A stretch of DNA of 64,000 bases, from positions 620,001 to 684,000 of the forward strand of contig NZ_CP030929.1 of the NCBI RefSeq assembly GCF_003325955.1. The letters are read 5' to 3'. The position numbers were made by a program, and so were the translations under genes. Shown here piece by piece: positions 16,441-25,804 of this stretch. This DNA is from Aurantimicrobium sp. MWH-Uga1 (GTDB lineage: Bacteria; Actinomycetota; Actinomycetes; Actinomycetales; Microbacteriaceae). The stretch's first letter is position 1. Each line of letters opens with the position of its first letter. The notes beneath the pieces were generated by a model, which made no database searches, was not told the DNA's origin, and was given only the letters and a program-made list of their open reading frames with translations.

Positions 16441-18240
16441 ATGAGCGACGAAGATAAAGAATTCGGCACGCCTGAACGTGCTGATCGACCCCGCCGAGAT
16501 GGCCACGGTCCCCGAAACAACCGCCCAGAGAGTTCTCGTGAGCAGCGACCTAACCGCTACGGTGTTCCACGCGATGGTTCACGTCCACAGCGTGACCGTC
16601 GCACAGGTCAGCCTCGAGGGGAACGACCCACATTTGGCGAACGTGCCTCGCGTCCAGATCGTGAAGATCGTCCCCGCTATGGAGATCGTCCCCAAAGAGG
16701 CGACCGTCCACGTTTTGATGACCGTCCTCAACGCACTGAGCGTCATGCTTATGGAGCACGCCCTGATCGAGGTGATCGTCCCCGGTATGGCGATCGTGAT
16801 GGTGCTCAACGTGGTGACCGACCACAACGTCCTTCGGGGGAGCGTTCTTCCTATAGTGGACGCCCTGACCGTAATGACCGTCCTGAACGCGGCGGTTATA
16901 GCCGCGGTGGTTCACAAGGTGCACCCCGTGGCGAACGCACAGGTAATGATCGTGGTGGCCGCCCCTCTTACAGTGATCGTGGCTACCGGCCCGACCGCAA
17001 AGAGCGTTCTTATGGAGATAAACCACAACGGTCGAATGAGCGCAGCTATGGGGACAGGCCACAACGCAGTGAACGCCCCTACGGTGATCGCCCTCAGCGG
17101 TCTCAAGACCGCTCATATGGAGACCGTCCAGAGCGTCCTCGCTATGGAGACCGCGGTGGTCGCCCAGATCGTGCAGGTGCTCCACGCACTGGAGGGCGTC
17201 ATTTTGGTGATCGTGACGAGCGTCGTCCACGTTTTGAGGAGCCTGAGCTCACTGAAGAACAGAGGATGGCGCGCGAGCTTCGTATGGTTCGCCCCCACCA
17301 CGACGATCCTTGGATTGATGATGATGTCACTGATGACATGCTCGACAAGGCAGCACGCAATGAGCTGAAAACTCTCACCAAAGAGAATGCAGAGCGCGTT
17401 GCCAAGCATTTGGTGATGGCAGTGAGACTGATGGATGAGAATCCTGAGCTGGCGCACCAGCATGTTCTTTCTGCCGCTCGTCGTGCTGGACGTATTGCGA
17501 TTGTTCGAGAAACACTGGGAATTACCGCGTATGCGATTGGGGATTTTGCACTGGCGCTGCGTGAATTGAGAACCTACCGGCGTATTTCGGGATCGAATGA
17601 ACAGATTGCACTGATGGTGGATTCCGAGCGTGGTGTTGGACGCCCAGATAAGGCTTTAGAGTTAGGGCGTTCGGTAGATAAATCAACCCTGTCGGAACCA
17701 ACACAGGTTGCCCTGGCTATTGCAATGTCTGGAGCACGACTTGATTTAGATCAGGTTGATCTGGCCTTAGCGGAATTAGAAATTCCTCAACTAGACCCTT
17801 CTAAAGCGTTCACATACAGCCCAGCATTGTTCCATGCATATGCCGAGGTATTAGAAGAGTTGGGCCGACACCAAGAAGCTGCCGAGTGGATTACGTGCGC
17901 TGAAGTTGCTGAAAAAGCACTCATCGATGCCCAGTTGATTGCATCCACAGATGAAGACGAACAAGATATCGTCGTATTTGAAGAGGAAATAGTAGAAGAC
18001 CAATTTGATCTTGTTAGCGAAGGGCCTCTTGATGTGGAGACTCTCGCATTGGCTGATGTCATCAGTTCTGGTGCCTTTGAGGAGTCAGAAAGCGCTGAAG
18101 TTGAATTATTCGACACTGAATTGAATATTGCAGAGCAGGATGCTCTCATTGCTGAAGGTATTGGTCCAGATGATCTTCTTGAGGATGATGTTCGCCAAAT
18201 CTTGATGGAGACAGCCCATCTGGATGAAGAGGGGAAATAG
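16441..18240 (+). CDS. TPR-like protein with Arg/Gly-rich N-terminus and acidic tail
   Basis: 599 aa from ATG 16441 (AGAGGA lies upstream). Residues ~1-270 are low complexity, rich in Arg, Asp, Gly, Pro, Tyr, with many imperfect copies of YGDRPQR/GDRPR. Residues ~275-490 are helical and TPR-like (AELARELRMV-type start, DKALELGR, ALAELEIPQ, YAEVLEELGRHQEAAEW). Residues ~500-599 are strongly acidic. By position, before the HAD phosphatase gene, it matches the TPR protein of the actinobacterial tyrS-tlyA region (Rv1691-like). The basic disordered head suggests RNA or rRNA binding, which is inference. Its repeat composition also keeps other frames open, and these are not genes. Confidence 0.88.
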   Translation: MSDEDKEFGTPERADRPRRDGHGPRNNRPESSREQRPNRYGVPRDGSRPQRDRRTGQPRGERPTFGERASRPDREDRPRYGDRPQRGDRPRFDDRPQRTERHAYGARPDRGDRPRYGDRDGAQRGDRPQRPSGERSSYSGRPDRNDRPERGGYSRGGSQGAPRGERTGNDRGGRPSYSDRGYRPDRKERSYGDKPQRSNERSYGDRPQRSERPYGDRPQRSQDRSYGDRPERPRYGDRGGRPDRAGAPRTGGRHFGDRDERRPRFEEPELTEEQRMARELRMVRPHHDDPWIDDDVTDDMLDKAARNELKTLTKENAERVAKHLVMAVRLMDENPELAHQHVLSAARRAGRIAIVRETLGITAYAIGDFALALRELRTYRRISGSNEQIALMVDSERGVGRPDKALELGRSVDKSTLSEPTQVALAIAMSGARLDLDQVDLALAELEIPQLDPSKAFTYSPALFHAYAEVLEELGRHQEAAEWITCAEVAEKALIDAQLIASTDEDEQDIVVFEEEIVEDQFDLVSEGPLDVETLALADVISSGAFEESESAEVELFDTELNIAEQDALIAEGIGPDDLLEDDVRQILMETAHLDEEGK

Positions 18241-18242
18241 AC

Positions 18243-19319
18243 GTGAGTCTGTTTTCAAAGAAGCAGCCCATTTTGGGGCCTAGCCCTGTAGAAGGTAAAT
18301 CTGTCGTGCTGGCAGATCTCGATGGCGTCGTATATGCAGGTCCAGGTGCTATCGACTATGCGGTTGAGTCGCTGAATTCTGTCTCAGAACACACTCGGGT
18401 TGGTTACATTACAAACAATGCCTCACGCACAGCAGCAAGTGTCGCCTTTCATCTTCGTGAACTCGGTTTGGAATGTGCTGAAGAGGACGTCGTCACTTCG
18501 CCTCAAGCAGCAATGCACCTGCTGGCTGAGGTCGTGGAGCCAGGGGCGACCATTTTAGTTGTCGGCGGTGAAGGCTTGACTTACGAGCTCGAAAAAAATG
18601 GTTATACCGTCACTTTCTCCGCTGAAGATAACCCAGCTGCTGTCATCCAGGGTTTCTCTCCCGAGCTTGGTTGGAAGCATCTTGCAGAAGCAGCTTTTGC
18701 ATTGAATACTCGACCCAGTGCTGACGCCTTTGGTGGAACTGTGTCGAATGCTCAGGGAGAGGGTATTCCATGGGTTGCCACAAACATGGACTGGACTATC
18801 CCCGTCGCCCGCGGTTTTGCACCAGGAAATGGGACTCTGGTTTCTGCAGTGCACACAGCAGTTGGCCGCCTACCACAGGTTGCAGGTAAGCCTGAACTTC
18901 CCATCTTCGAGGAGGCAGCCCGTCGCTTCGGCACTGCCGAAGCTCCAGAGACTGCGTTGTTTATCGGTGATCGTCTCGACACCGATGTCATGGGTGGTAA
19001 TCGTGCGGGGATGGAAACAGTTCTTGTGCTCACTGGGATTGATCAACCCAAGCAATTACTTGCAGCTCCTGCAGGGTCACGGCCGACCTATATCCTTGGG
19101 GACCTCCGCGAGCTTCAGTTGCCTTATCCCACCCCAGTAACAAACAAAGACGGGTCAGTTACGGTTCGTGGAGCCACGGTGCGTAAAGAGGGCATGGATT
19201 TGGTGATCGTGAGCAGAGGAGAGGACAAGTTGGATCTTCTTCGAGCTGCGTGCCAAGTGATCTGGGATAGCGGACTTGCAATTTTTGGGTTTTCTGTTCC
19301 CGAAGAGTTGTATTGCTAA
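18243..19319 (+). CDS. HAD-superfamily phosphatase (NagD-like; probable glycerol-3-phosphate phosphatase)
   Basis: 358 aa, GTG start 2 nt after the previous stop. HAD class IIA motifs: motif I DLDGVVYAG (Asp25, Asp27), the TNNASR segment (motif II region), and FIGDRLDTDVMGGNRAG near residue 240 (motif IV). A C-terminal extension of ~70 aa after the HAD core is shared with actinobacterial relatives such as Rv1692, reported as a glycerol-3-phosphate phosphatase. Substrate here is inferred from that family and the shared gene neighbourhood. Followed by a strong bidirectional terminator. Confidence 0.88.
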   Translation: MSLFSKKQPILGPSPVEGKSVVLADLDGVVYAGPGAIDYAVESLNSVSEHTRVGYITNNASRTAASVAFHLRELGLECAEEDVVTSPQAAMHLLAEVVEPGATILVVGGEGLTYELEKNGYTVTFSAEDNPAAVIQGFSPELGWKHLAEAAFALNTRPSADAFGGTVSNAQGEGIPWVATNMDWTIPVARGFAPGNGTLVSAVHTAVGRLPQVAGKPELPIFEEAARRFGTAEAPETALFIGDRLDTDVMGGNRAGMETVLVLTGIDQPKQLLAAPAGSRPTYILGDLRELQLPYPTPVTNKDGSVTVRGATVRKEGMDLVIVSRGEDKLDLLRAACQVIWDSGLAIFGFSVPEELYC

Positions 19320-19321
19320 TC

Positions 19322-19363
19322 AATAAACGAACGCCCCTGGATAACCAGGGGCGTTCGTTTATT
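19322..19363. terminator. Bidirectional terminator between HAD gene and actP-like gene
   Basis: Perfect 19-bp stem: AATAAACGAACGCCCCTGG, ATAA loop, then its exact complement, with A/T-rich ends. It lies between convergent genes ending at 19319 (+) and 19373 (-). Confidence 0.95.
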
Positions 19364-19372
19364 GTGGAGTGC

Positions 19373-21028
19373 TTAGTGGTGAACTTCCTTCTCTGCACCG
19401 TGACCGGTGAGTGAACGAACTTCCATCTCTGCTGCAAGCCAGGAGTTTTCCTTACGACCACCTGCATAGGTTCCGAGGATACCGAGCAGGAATGCCAGAG
19501 GAATCGAAACGATACCTGGGTTGTCCAGTGGGAACCAGTGGAAGTCAACACCCTTGATCATGGAAGCGGTGAGCTCTCCAGTCTTGGGGTCAAGCTTTCC
19601 GGAAACCACAGGGGAGAAAGCAATCAGAACTACGGAGGAAATCAGACCACCGTACATCGACCACAGTGCACCACGAGTGTTGAAGCGGCGCCAGTAAAGC
19701 GAGTAGATGATGGTGGGCAGGTTTGCGGAAGCTGCAACTGCGAATGCCAGAGCAACCAAGAACGCAATGTTCTGACCTTGTACACCGATACCACCAAGGA
19801 TTGCGAGAGCACCAATTACCACGATGGTAATGCGAGCAATCTTGACCTCTGCGTTAGGGCGAACCTCACCACGCTTGATGACGTTGGCGTAGATGTCGTG
19901 TGCGAACGAGGTAGCAGCGGTGATGGTCAAACCAGCAACCACGGCCAAAATCGTCGCGAATGCGATAGCTGAAACGATACCAAGCAGAACTGGGCCACCG
20001 AGTGCTGCAGCAAGCAGCGGAGCAGCCGAGTTAGCAGCACCTGGTGCTGCAGCAATCGTTGCGGGTCCAACAAGGACCATAGCGCCGAAGCCGAGAACCA
20101 GAGTGAAGAGGTAGAACGCACCGATGAGCCAAATAGCCCACACAACGGACTTACGAGCTTCTTTCGCGGTAGGAACCGTGTAGAAACGCATGAGTACGTG
20201 TGGCAGACCTGCGGTACCGAGTACGAGAGCCATTGACAATGAGATGAAGTCAATAGGGTTCTTGCCGTACTTCAGACCAGGCTGAAGTGGGTCGAAGGGA
20301 GCCTCAAGTGCCTGAGAAACCTCAACACCCTTTTCCAGCAAGGTTGACAGATTGAAACCATTGAGTGCAAGAACCCAGATGGTCATGATTCCTGCCCCAG
20401 CAATAAGCAAAGCTGCCTTGATGATCTGAACCCAAGTCGTACCCTTCATGCCACCAACGAGTACGTAGATAACCATGAGGATACCCACGACTGCGACCAC
20501 GAGGGCCTGACCGAGCTGGTCGTTGACTCCGAGAAGCAGTGAAACCAGACCACCGGCACCAGCCATCTGTGCGAGAAGGTAGAAGAAGCAAACAACCAAA
20601 GTGGAGATTGCTGCTGCCAGACGCACTGGACGCTGGTGGAGGCGGAATGAAAGTACGTCCGCCATGGTGAACTTACCTGTGTTACGCATAAGTTCTGCAA
20701 CCAGGAGCAGGGCTACGAGCCATGCAACAAGGAAGCCGATGGAGTACAAGAATCCGTCGTATCCAGCAAGTGCGATTGCACCAGTAATTCCGAGGAAGGA
20801 TGCGGCTGAAAGGTAGTCACCTGCGATAGCCATACCGTTTTGGGTACCACTGAAGGAGCGACCACCTGCGTAGAACTCGTTTGCAGACTTGTTGTTCCGT
20901 CCTGCGCGAATAACGATGATCATCGTCACGATAACAAAAGCACCAAAGATGCTCATGTTGAGGATTGGATTGTTATCTGCCGAGGTTGTGGTGACAGCCT
21001 CTGCAGCGTGAATCAGAACGTTGCTCAT
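19373..21028 (-). CDS. actP: Sodium:solute symporter, ActP-like (acetate/propionate uptake)
   Basis: 551 aa, about 13 hydrophobic segments; SSS family. Family motifs include AGDYLSAASFLGITG near residue 70 and the GTAGLPHVLMRFYTVP segment near residue 270. The start ATG (21028-21026) overlaps the stop of the DUF485 gene by 4 nt. ActP-type symporters paired with a DUF485 protein usually import acetate and other short monocarboxylates; here the pair is downstream of prpE, so propionate is a likely substrate. The specificity is inference. Confidence 0.9.
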   Translation of the reverse strand: MSNVLIHAAEAVTTTSADNNPILNMSIFGAFVIVTMIIVIRAGRNNKSANEFYAGGRSFSGTQNGMAIAGDYLSAASFLGITGAIALAGYDGFLYSIGFLVAWLVALLLVAELMRNTGKFTMADVLSFRLHQRPVRLAAAISTLVVCFFYLLAQMAGAGGLVSLLLGVNDQLGQALVVAVVGILMVIYVLVGGMKGTTWVQIIKAALLIAGAGIMTIWVLALNGFNLSTLLEKGVEVSQALEAPFDPLQPGLKYGKNPIDFISLSMALVLGTAGLPHVLMRFYTVPTAKEARKSVVWAIWLIGAFYLFTLVLGFGAMVLVGPATIAAAPGAANSAAPLLAAALGGPVLLGIVSAIAFATILAVVAGLTITAATSFAHDIYANVIKRGEVRPNAEVKIARITIVVIGALAILGGIGVQGQNIAFLVALAFAVAASANLPTIIYSLYWRRFNTRGALWSMYGGLISSVVLIAFSPVVSGKLDPKTGELTASMIKGVDFHWFPLDNPGIVSIPLAFLLGILGTYAGGRKENSWLAAEMEVRSLTGHGAEKEVHH

Positions 21029-21378
21029 GCGACACCTGCCTTCTGCTTAGCTTCGAGCTCTTGACGAAGTTCAGATGCAAGTGGGTCAAGTCGCTTGTTA
21101 GCAAAGTTGACGTACCACATCGTAATTCCGAATGTCGTGACGAACTGAAGGAGTCCAAAAATTAGACCAATGTTGATAACACCAAATACAGGTGTTGCCA
21201 TCCAGTTAGATGCAAAAACGGCGAGTACAACGTATAGGAAGTACCACGCCATTGCTGCGATAAGTACAGGGATTACGAATCCACGCTGACGTTTGCGTAG
21301 CTCCTTGTACTTGGGTGTTTCTTCGAAGGCAGGATAATCAATCCTGTGATGACCCTTCTCTGTCTCTTCGTTACTCAC
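21025..21378 (-). CDS. DUF485 family membrane protein (YjcH-like)
   Basis: 117 aa with two transmembrane segments around residues 36-60 and 65-90. I prefer the GTG start at 21378 because AAGGAGG lies 4 nt before it; an ATG at 21396 in the same frame would place that ribosome site inside the gene. The YPAFEETPKYKELRKRQRGF segment is typical of DUF485. These proteins are encoded next to ActP-type symporters and are thought to be partner subunits. 49 nt downstream of prpE on the same strand. Confidence 0.88.
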   Translation of the reverse strand: MSNEETEKGHHRIDYPAFEETPKYKELRKRQRGFVIPVLIAAMAWYFLYVVLAVFASNWMATPVFGVINIGLIFGLLQFVTTFGITMWYVNFANKRLDPLASELRQELEAKQKAGVA

Positions 21379-21427
21379 GCGGCCTCCTTGCCTCATGTGT
21401 TGGGGTAGTGCAGTGAATCTGCCGGAT

Positions 21428-23356
21428 TTAGGCCGGCTTCATCGGTTCAGGGTTGCCCACGAGGGCAACCGTGAGATCTTCAAGGACACTGATGTCCTCT
21501 ATCGTTGGTGGGACGACGAAATCTTCGCCATCCACTATCTGACGCATTGTTTTGCGCAGAATCTTTCCTGAACGGGTTTTGGGGAGGCGCTCGAGCACGA
21601 GCACGTCACGGAAGGCAGCAACGGGGCCTACCTTCTCGCGGACCAATTTCACCAGTTCGGAACAAATCTCGTCATGGTTACGGTCAACCCCGGCTTTGAG
21701 GGTGACAAAACCACTAGCACGCTGGCCCTTAAGTTCATCTTTCACGCCGATAACAGCACATTCAGCCACGTCGGGGTGGTGGGCCAATGCTTCTTCTAAC
21801 TGACCGGTTGAGAGGCGATGTCCGGCAACATTGATAACGTCATCGGTGCGACCCATGACGAAGACGTAGCCATCTTCATCAATGTAGCCGGAGTCTCCGG
21901 TTGCGTAATATCCATCAAACGCATCAAGGTATGCCTTCTGGTAGCCGTCAGGTCTACCCCATAATCCGGCAAGAGTTCCTGGAGGCATAGGGAGCTTGAT
22001 GACGATGTTTCCTTCTTCGCCGGGAGCAACGTGGTTGCCTTTGCCGTCGACAACTTCAACTTTGTAGCCAGGAACTGGAACAGTCGAGGACCCAGGCTTG
22101 ATGGGTAATGTTTCAATACCGCGAGGGTTTGCTGTAATTGCCCAGCCTGTTTCGGTCTGCCACCAATGATCAACTACAGGAATGCCCAAACCTTCACTTG
22201 CCCATTCCAATGTTTCTGTGTCGAGGCGTTCGCCCGCCATGAAGAGGGTGTGCATGGAGCTCACGTCATAACGTGCCAGTTCCTTAAGCTCAGGATCTAC
22301 GCGGCGGATGGCGCGAAGCGCGGTTGGTGCAGTGAACAGAGCACGAACCTTGTACTCATCCACGATGCGCCAGAATGCTCCCGCATCAGGTGTTCCAACT
22401 GGTTTGCCTTCATAAATGACAGTGGTTGCGCCAGCGAGAAGAGGAGCGTAGACAATATACGAGTGGCCGACCACCCAGCCCACATCGGATGCTGCCCACA
22501 TCACTTCACCGGGCTTGATGTTGTAAATGTTGGCCATGGACCATGTCAGTGCAACAGCGTGACCACCGTTGTCACGCATAATTCCTTTGGGGTTACCAGT
22601 AGTACCAGACGTGTAGAGAACGTACAGCGGGTCGGTTGCGAGAACAGGGACGCAGTCAGCGGGTGTTGCCTTCGCCGCGGCGTCGTCCCAGTCCAACCAT
22701 GTCACGCCGTTGACGCCGTTGTATGTTTTGATAGTGCCTGGAACGTTGCGTCGTTCTTTCACAATTACGGTGTGAATGGAGCCTTGTGAAAGCTTGAGAG
22801 CCTCAGCAGCCATGGGCAGGTATTCGACAGTTCGCCCAGGCTCAAGACCACCTGATGCAGTAACCAGTACTTTAGGCTTCGCATCGTCGATGCGAACAGC
22901 TAACTCATTTGCAGCAAATCCACCAAACACGACTGAGTGGACAGCGCCAATTCGAGCGCAGGCCAGCATCGCAATAATGGCTTGAGGAATCATGGGTAAA
23001 TAAATAATGACCCGATCACCCTTGGTGACTCCCTGGTCAATCAATACTCCAGCAAATGCTTTGATTTCCTCAAGAAGTTCGGAGTAAGTAAAGCGATCTT
23101 TGACCCCAGTCATGGCTGAGTCATAGATGACGGCGGTTTGATCACCACGACCGGCAAGAACGTGTCGATCTATGGCGTTGTAACAGGTGTTGAGCTCAGC
23201 TCCAGGAAACCAGCGGTAGACAGGAGCACCTGAGTCATCAAGAGCTTCGGTGGGGGGAGTAATCCAGTCGATGGCGCTTGCAGCATCTAACCAGAACTGC
23301 TCAGGGTTTTCGGCGCTTGATTCGTACACCGATAGGTAGTTCTGTCCTGCAGTCAT
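21428..23356 (-). CDS. prpE: Propionyl-CoA synthetase
   Basis: Activates propionate to propionyl-CoA through an acyl-adenylate. 642 aa acyl-CoA synthetase with the P-loop YTSGTTGNPKG, DHWWQTETGW (A5), YATGDSGYIDEDGY (A7), GRTDDVINVAGHRLST (A8) and PKTRSGKILR with the catalytic Lys (A10, about residue 600). The TSGTTG-x-PKGI-x-RDNGGH stretch is typical of PrpE rather than Acs. ATG preceded by GGGGAGG. First gene of a leftward operon prpE-DUF485-actP, divergent from the regulator-prpDBC operon; the shared upstream region carries TGTATACA sites. Confidence 0.92.
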   Translation of the reverse strand: MTAGQNYLSVYESSAENPEQFWLDAASAIDWITPPTEALDDSGAPVYRWFPGAELNTCYNAIDRHVLAGRGDQTAVIYDSAMTGVKDRFTYSELLEEIKAFAGVLIDQGVTKGDRVIIYLPMIPQAIIAMLACARIGAVHSVVFGGFAANELAVRIDDAKPKVLVTASGGLEPGRTVEYLPMAAEALKLSQGSIHTVIVKERRNVPGTIKTYNGVNGVTWLDWDDAAAKATPADCVPVLATDPLYVLYTSGTTGNPKGIMRDNGGHAVALTWSMANIYNIKPGEVMWAASDVGWVVGHSYIVYAPLLAGATTVIYEGKPVGTPDAGAFWRIVDEYKVRALFTAPTALRAIRRVDPELKELARYDVSSMHTLFMAGERLDTETLEWASEGLGIPVVDHWWQTETGWAITANPRGIETLPIKPGSSTVPVPGYKVEVVDGKGNHVAPGEEGNIVIKLPMPPGTLAGLWGRPDGYQKAYLDAFDGYYATGDSGYIDEDGYVFVMGRTDDVINVAGHRLSTGQLEEALAHHPDVAECAVIGVKDELKGQRASGFVTLKAGVDRNHDEICSELVKLVREKVGPVAAFRDVLVLERLPKTRSGKILRKTMRQIVDGEDFVVPPTIEDISVLEDLTVALVGNPEPMKPA

Positions 23357-23463
23357 CTCTCGCCTCCCCTTTGAGTCTGGGGTTCTCCTCGTTGAGAACT
23401 CCGTGAGTTGTGCTGCTATTTCTTTGACACGAAAACATCTCAGAAATAAACGCTAGGGATGAC

Positions 23464-23471
23464 TGTATACA
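23464..23471. promoter_or_regulatory. TGTATACA palindrome, site 1 (prpE side)
   Basis: Perfect 8-bp palindrome in the prpE/gntR intergenic region, ~107 bp upstream of prpE. Likely operator of the adjacent GntR/FCD regulator; it may overlap the -35 of a leftward prpE promoter. Confidence 0.6.
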
Positions 23472-23505
23472 CAAAATGACTAATTGTGCAATATTTTCGC
23501 AACTA

Positions 23506-23534
23506 TTGCGTGTTGCAGGCCCTGTGTGTATACA
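23506..23534 (+). promoter_or_regulatory. Predicted promoter of gntR-prpDBC
   Basis: -35 TTGCGT (23506-23511), 17-nt spacer, -10 TATACA (23529-23534). The -10 hexamer is part of palindrome site 2, so a bound regulator would block RNA polymerase. Confidence 0.6.
23527..23534. promoter_or_regulatory. TGTATACA palindrome, site 2 (over the -10 box)
   Basis: Second perfect copy of TGTATACA, covering the predicted -10 box of the rightward promoter. Palindromes with a GTATAC core are known operators for FCD-type GntR regulators. Confidence 0.65.
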
Positions 23535-23549
23535 TAGAGGGAGTAAGTC

Positions 23550-23557
23550 TGTATACA
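23550..23557. promoter_or_regulatory. TGTATACA palindrome, site 3 (5' UTR of gntR)
   Basis: Third perfect copy, 23 bp from site 2 (close to two helical turns) and ahead of the gntR ribosome site. Fits autoregulation with cooperative binding. Confidence 0.6.
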
Positions 23558-23590
23558 ATGAAGCTGTTGGAACAGGTCAAGGGAGACAAC

Positions 23591-24253
23591 ATGAGGGCTA
23601 GCGACAAGGCATATCGCAGGCTTCTCCATGAAATTGTTGACGGGGATTTAGCCCCGGGGACCGTCTTGGCGGAGGTTGAACAATCCACCCGCCTCGGAGT
23701 TTCGCGCACCCCACTTCGCGAAGCACTCTCCAGGCTCATGGCAGATGGATTGGTTGAATCTGCTCCGGGCAGAGGTGTTGTCGTCACAGAAGTTTCACTA
23801 GAAAACATCGCTGAGCTCTACGAAGTTCGAGAAGCGCTTGAGGAACAGGCAGCTCGTCTAGCAGCCCAAAGACGTGACCCCCAAGTCTTTATCAAGATTG
23901 CCCAAGAATTTGCCCGCGCTTCTGAACTGATTGAGTCGGGAGCTGAAGGTGTTCGCCACTACTACGAGCTCAACGAAAAATTTGATGAAGCTGTGGACGA
24001 GGCCGTCCAGAATGCATATTTAGTTTCAGCTTTGCAAAATGCACGAGTTCATCTTTCTCGAATTCGCCGAATGGCAAAAGATAATCCTGCGCGTCTACAT
24101 GAAAGTGTTTCAGAAACAATCTTGATTATCCAAGCCATCATCGACGGCGACGCAGCTTTAGCAGCTCACGCTACTCACGTTCACCTGCACAAGTCTTTGA
24201 CTAACATCCGCGCCTCTGTCAAGGGGCATCTCACTACCGTTGATGCGGCATAA
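23591..24253 (+). CDS. GntR-family regulator with FCD domain (probable prp operon regulator)
   Basis: 220 aa from ATG 23591, preceded by AAGGGAG; earlier in-frame starts lie in the operator/promoter region. N-terminal winged helix-turn-helix (residues ~5-68, SRTPLREALSRLMADGLV is the recognition part), then an all-helical FCD ligand domain (~75-215) with the expected acidic/His metal or ligand residues. It sits between divergent prpE and prpDBC, 27 nt ahead of prpD, with three TGTATACA palindromes upstream. The ligand is probably a propionate or methylcitrate-cycle compound; that is inference. Confidence 0.9.
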   Translation: MRASDKAYRRLLHEIVDGDLAPGTVLAEVEQSTRLGVSRTPLREALSRLMADGLVESAPGRGVVVTEVSLENIAELYEVREALEEQAARLAAQRRDPQVFIKIAQEFARASELIESGAEGVRHYYELNEKFDEAVDEAVQNAYLVSALQNARVHLSRIRRMAKDNPARLHESVSETILIIQAIIDGDAALAAHATHVHLHKSLTNIRASVKGHLTTVDAA

Positions 24254-24280
24254 CCACATCAACATTCCGAAGGGAAGCTC

Positions 24281-25804
24281 ATGAAGCTGCACAAAGTCCG
24301 CGTATATAAGAGTGAAGAAACTCTTGAACGTAAAGACCAACTTGCCTGGAAAATCGCGGAGGTAGCTTCAGATCCTGTAGAAGTTACTGCAGAGGTGACA
24401 GACATGGTCATCAACCGCATTATCGATAACGCCTCTGTAGCAGTCGCTTCTCTTACTCGTAAGCCTGTAGTTTCTGCACGTTCACAAGCACTCGCACATC
24501 CTGTTTCCACTGGGGGTAATGGCGCCAACCTGTTTGGAGAACCACAGGATGTGCGTGTATCTCCTGAGTGGGCTGCCTGGGCAAACGGCGTCGCAGTTCG
24601 CGAACTCGATTACCACGACACCTTCCTCGCAGCTGAATACTCCCACCCTGGCGACAACATTCCACCCATCCTTGCTGTTGCCCAGCACGTTGGTGTTTCT
24701 GGCGCGGATTTAATTCGCGGAATTGCTACCGGTTATGAAATTCAGGTTGACCTAGTAAATGCCATTTGCCTGCACAAGCACAAGATTGATCACGTAGCTC
24801 ACCTCGGCCCCTCTGCTGCTGCCGGTATCGGAACAATGCTTAAGCTACCTACCGAAACCATCTACCAGGCCATCGGTCAAGCACTTCACACAACCACGGC
24901 GACGCGTCAGTCACGTAAGGGAGAAATTTCCTCGTGGAAGGCGCACGCTCCCGCATTCGCCGGGAAGATGGCTGTTGAAGCAGTTGACCGTGCCATGCGT
25001 GGAGAGACCAGCCCCACACCAATCTATGAAGGTGAAGATGGAGTCATTGCTTGGATGCTCGATGGCCCGACTGCAGCATATGAGGTGCCCCTTCCAGAAA
25101 AGGGTGAAGCAAAGCTCGGAATTCTTGACACATACACCAAGGAACACTCGGCGGAATATCAGGCACAGGCCCTGATTGACCTTGCTCGCAAGCTCCACAA
25201 CGAGCACCCCGAGGCAACAAACCCCGAGAATGTGAAGTCTGTGGTCATTCACACCTCCCACCACACGCACTATGTGATCGGCTCGGGAGCGAACGACCCC
25301 CAGAAGTATGACCCCACGGCTAGCCGTGAGACTCTGGATCACTCGATTCCTTACATCTTTACGGTTGCACTGCAGGATGGTGCCTGGCACCACGTTGACA
25401 GCTATGCTCCTGCTCGGGCCTCTCGCGCAGACACCGTCGCACTGTGGAACAAGACCACCACACTCGAAGATGCCGAGTGGACGCGTCGCTACCACTCTGA
25501 AGACCCTGCGGTGAAGGCATTCGGTGGTCGCGTTGAGATCACGCTCAACGATGGAACGGTCATCGTGGATGAACTCGCTGTGGCAGATGCTCACCCCCTC
25601 GGTGCACGTCCTTTCGCTCGTGAGCAGTACATCAACAAGTTCCGCATCCTCGCTGACGGTGTTATCGAAGATTCAGAAGTTGAGCGCTTCCTTGCTCTCG
25701 TTCAGCGCCTGCCAGAACTTACTGCAGAAGAAATCGGCGGCCTGACCGTTACTGCCAAGGCTGGCGTTCTGGCTTCTGTGCCATTGCCCAAGGGTCTGTT
25801 CTAA
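24281..25804 (+). CDS. prpD: 2-Methylcitrate dehydratase
   Basis: MmgE/PrpD family, 507 aa. Dehydrates 2-methylcitrate to 2-methyl-cis-aconitate in propionate breakdown. Conserved segments include [20 protein letters not shown] (about residues 108-127) and [20 protein letters not shown] (~206-225). ATG follows GAAGGGAAGC. Its TAA shares one base with the prpB ATG (TAATG), so the two are coupled. Hydration to 2-methylisocitrate needs an aconitase encoded elsewhere. Confidence 0.93.
   Translation: MKLHKVRVYKSEETLERKDQLAWKIAEVASDPVEVTAEVTDMVINRIIDNASVAVASLTRKPVVSARSQALAHPVSTGGNGANLFGEPQDVRVSPEWAAWANGVAVRELDYHDTFLAAEYSHPGDNIPPILAVAQHVGVSGADLIRGIATGYEIQVDLVNAICLHKHKIDHVAHLGPSAAAGIGTMLKLPTETIYQAIGQALHTTTATRQSRKGEISSWKAHAPAFAGKMAVEAVDRAMRGETSPTPIYEGEDGVIAWMLDGPTAAYEVPLPEKGEAKLGILDTYTKEHSAEYQAQALIDLARKLHNEHPEATNPENVKSVVIHTSHHTHYVIGSGANDPQKYDPTASRETLDHSIPYIFTVALQDGAWHHVDSYAPARASRADTVALWNKTTTLEDAEWTRRYHSEDPAVKAFGGRVEITLNDGTVIVDELAVADAHPLGARPFAREQYINKFRILADGVIEDSEVERFLALVQRLPELTAEEIGGLTVTAKAGVLASVPLPKGLF

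Noticed and set aside
16478-17368. 296-codon frame overlapping the TPR gene in another frame, and a 226-codon antisense frame at 16550-17230
   Set aside because: They exist because the Arg/Gly/Asp repeat codons of the real gene have no stops in other frames. Hydrophobic Val/Met/Ala-rich composition, no ribosome site and no homology.
22166-22789. 207-codon frame opposite prpE
   Set aside because: prpE has full-length homology and catalytic motifs on the other strand; the opposite frame has none.
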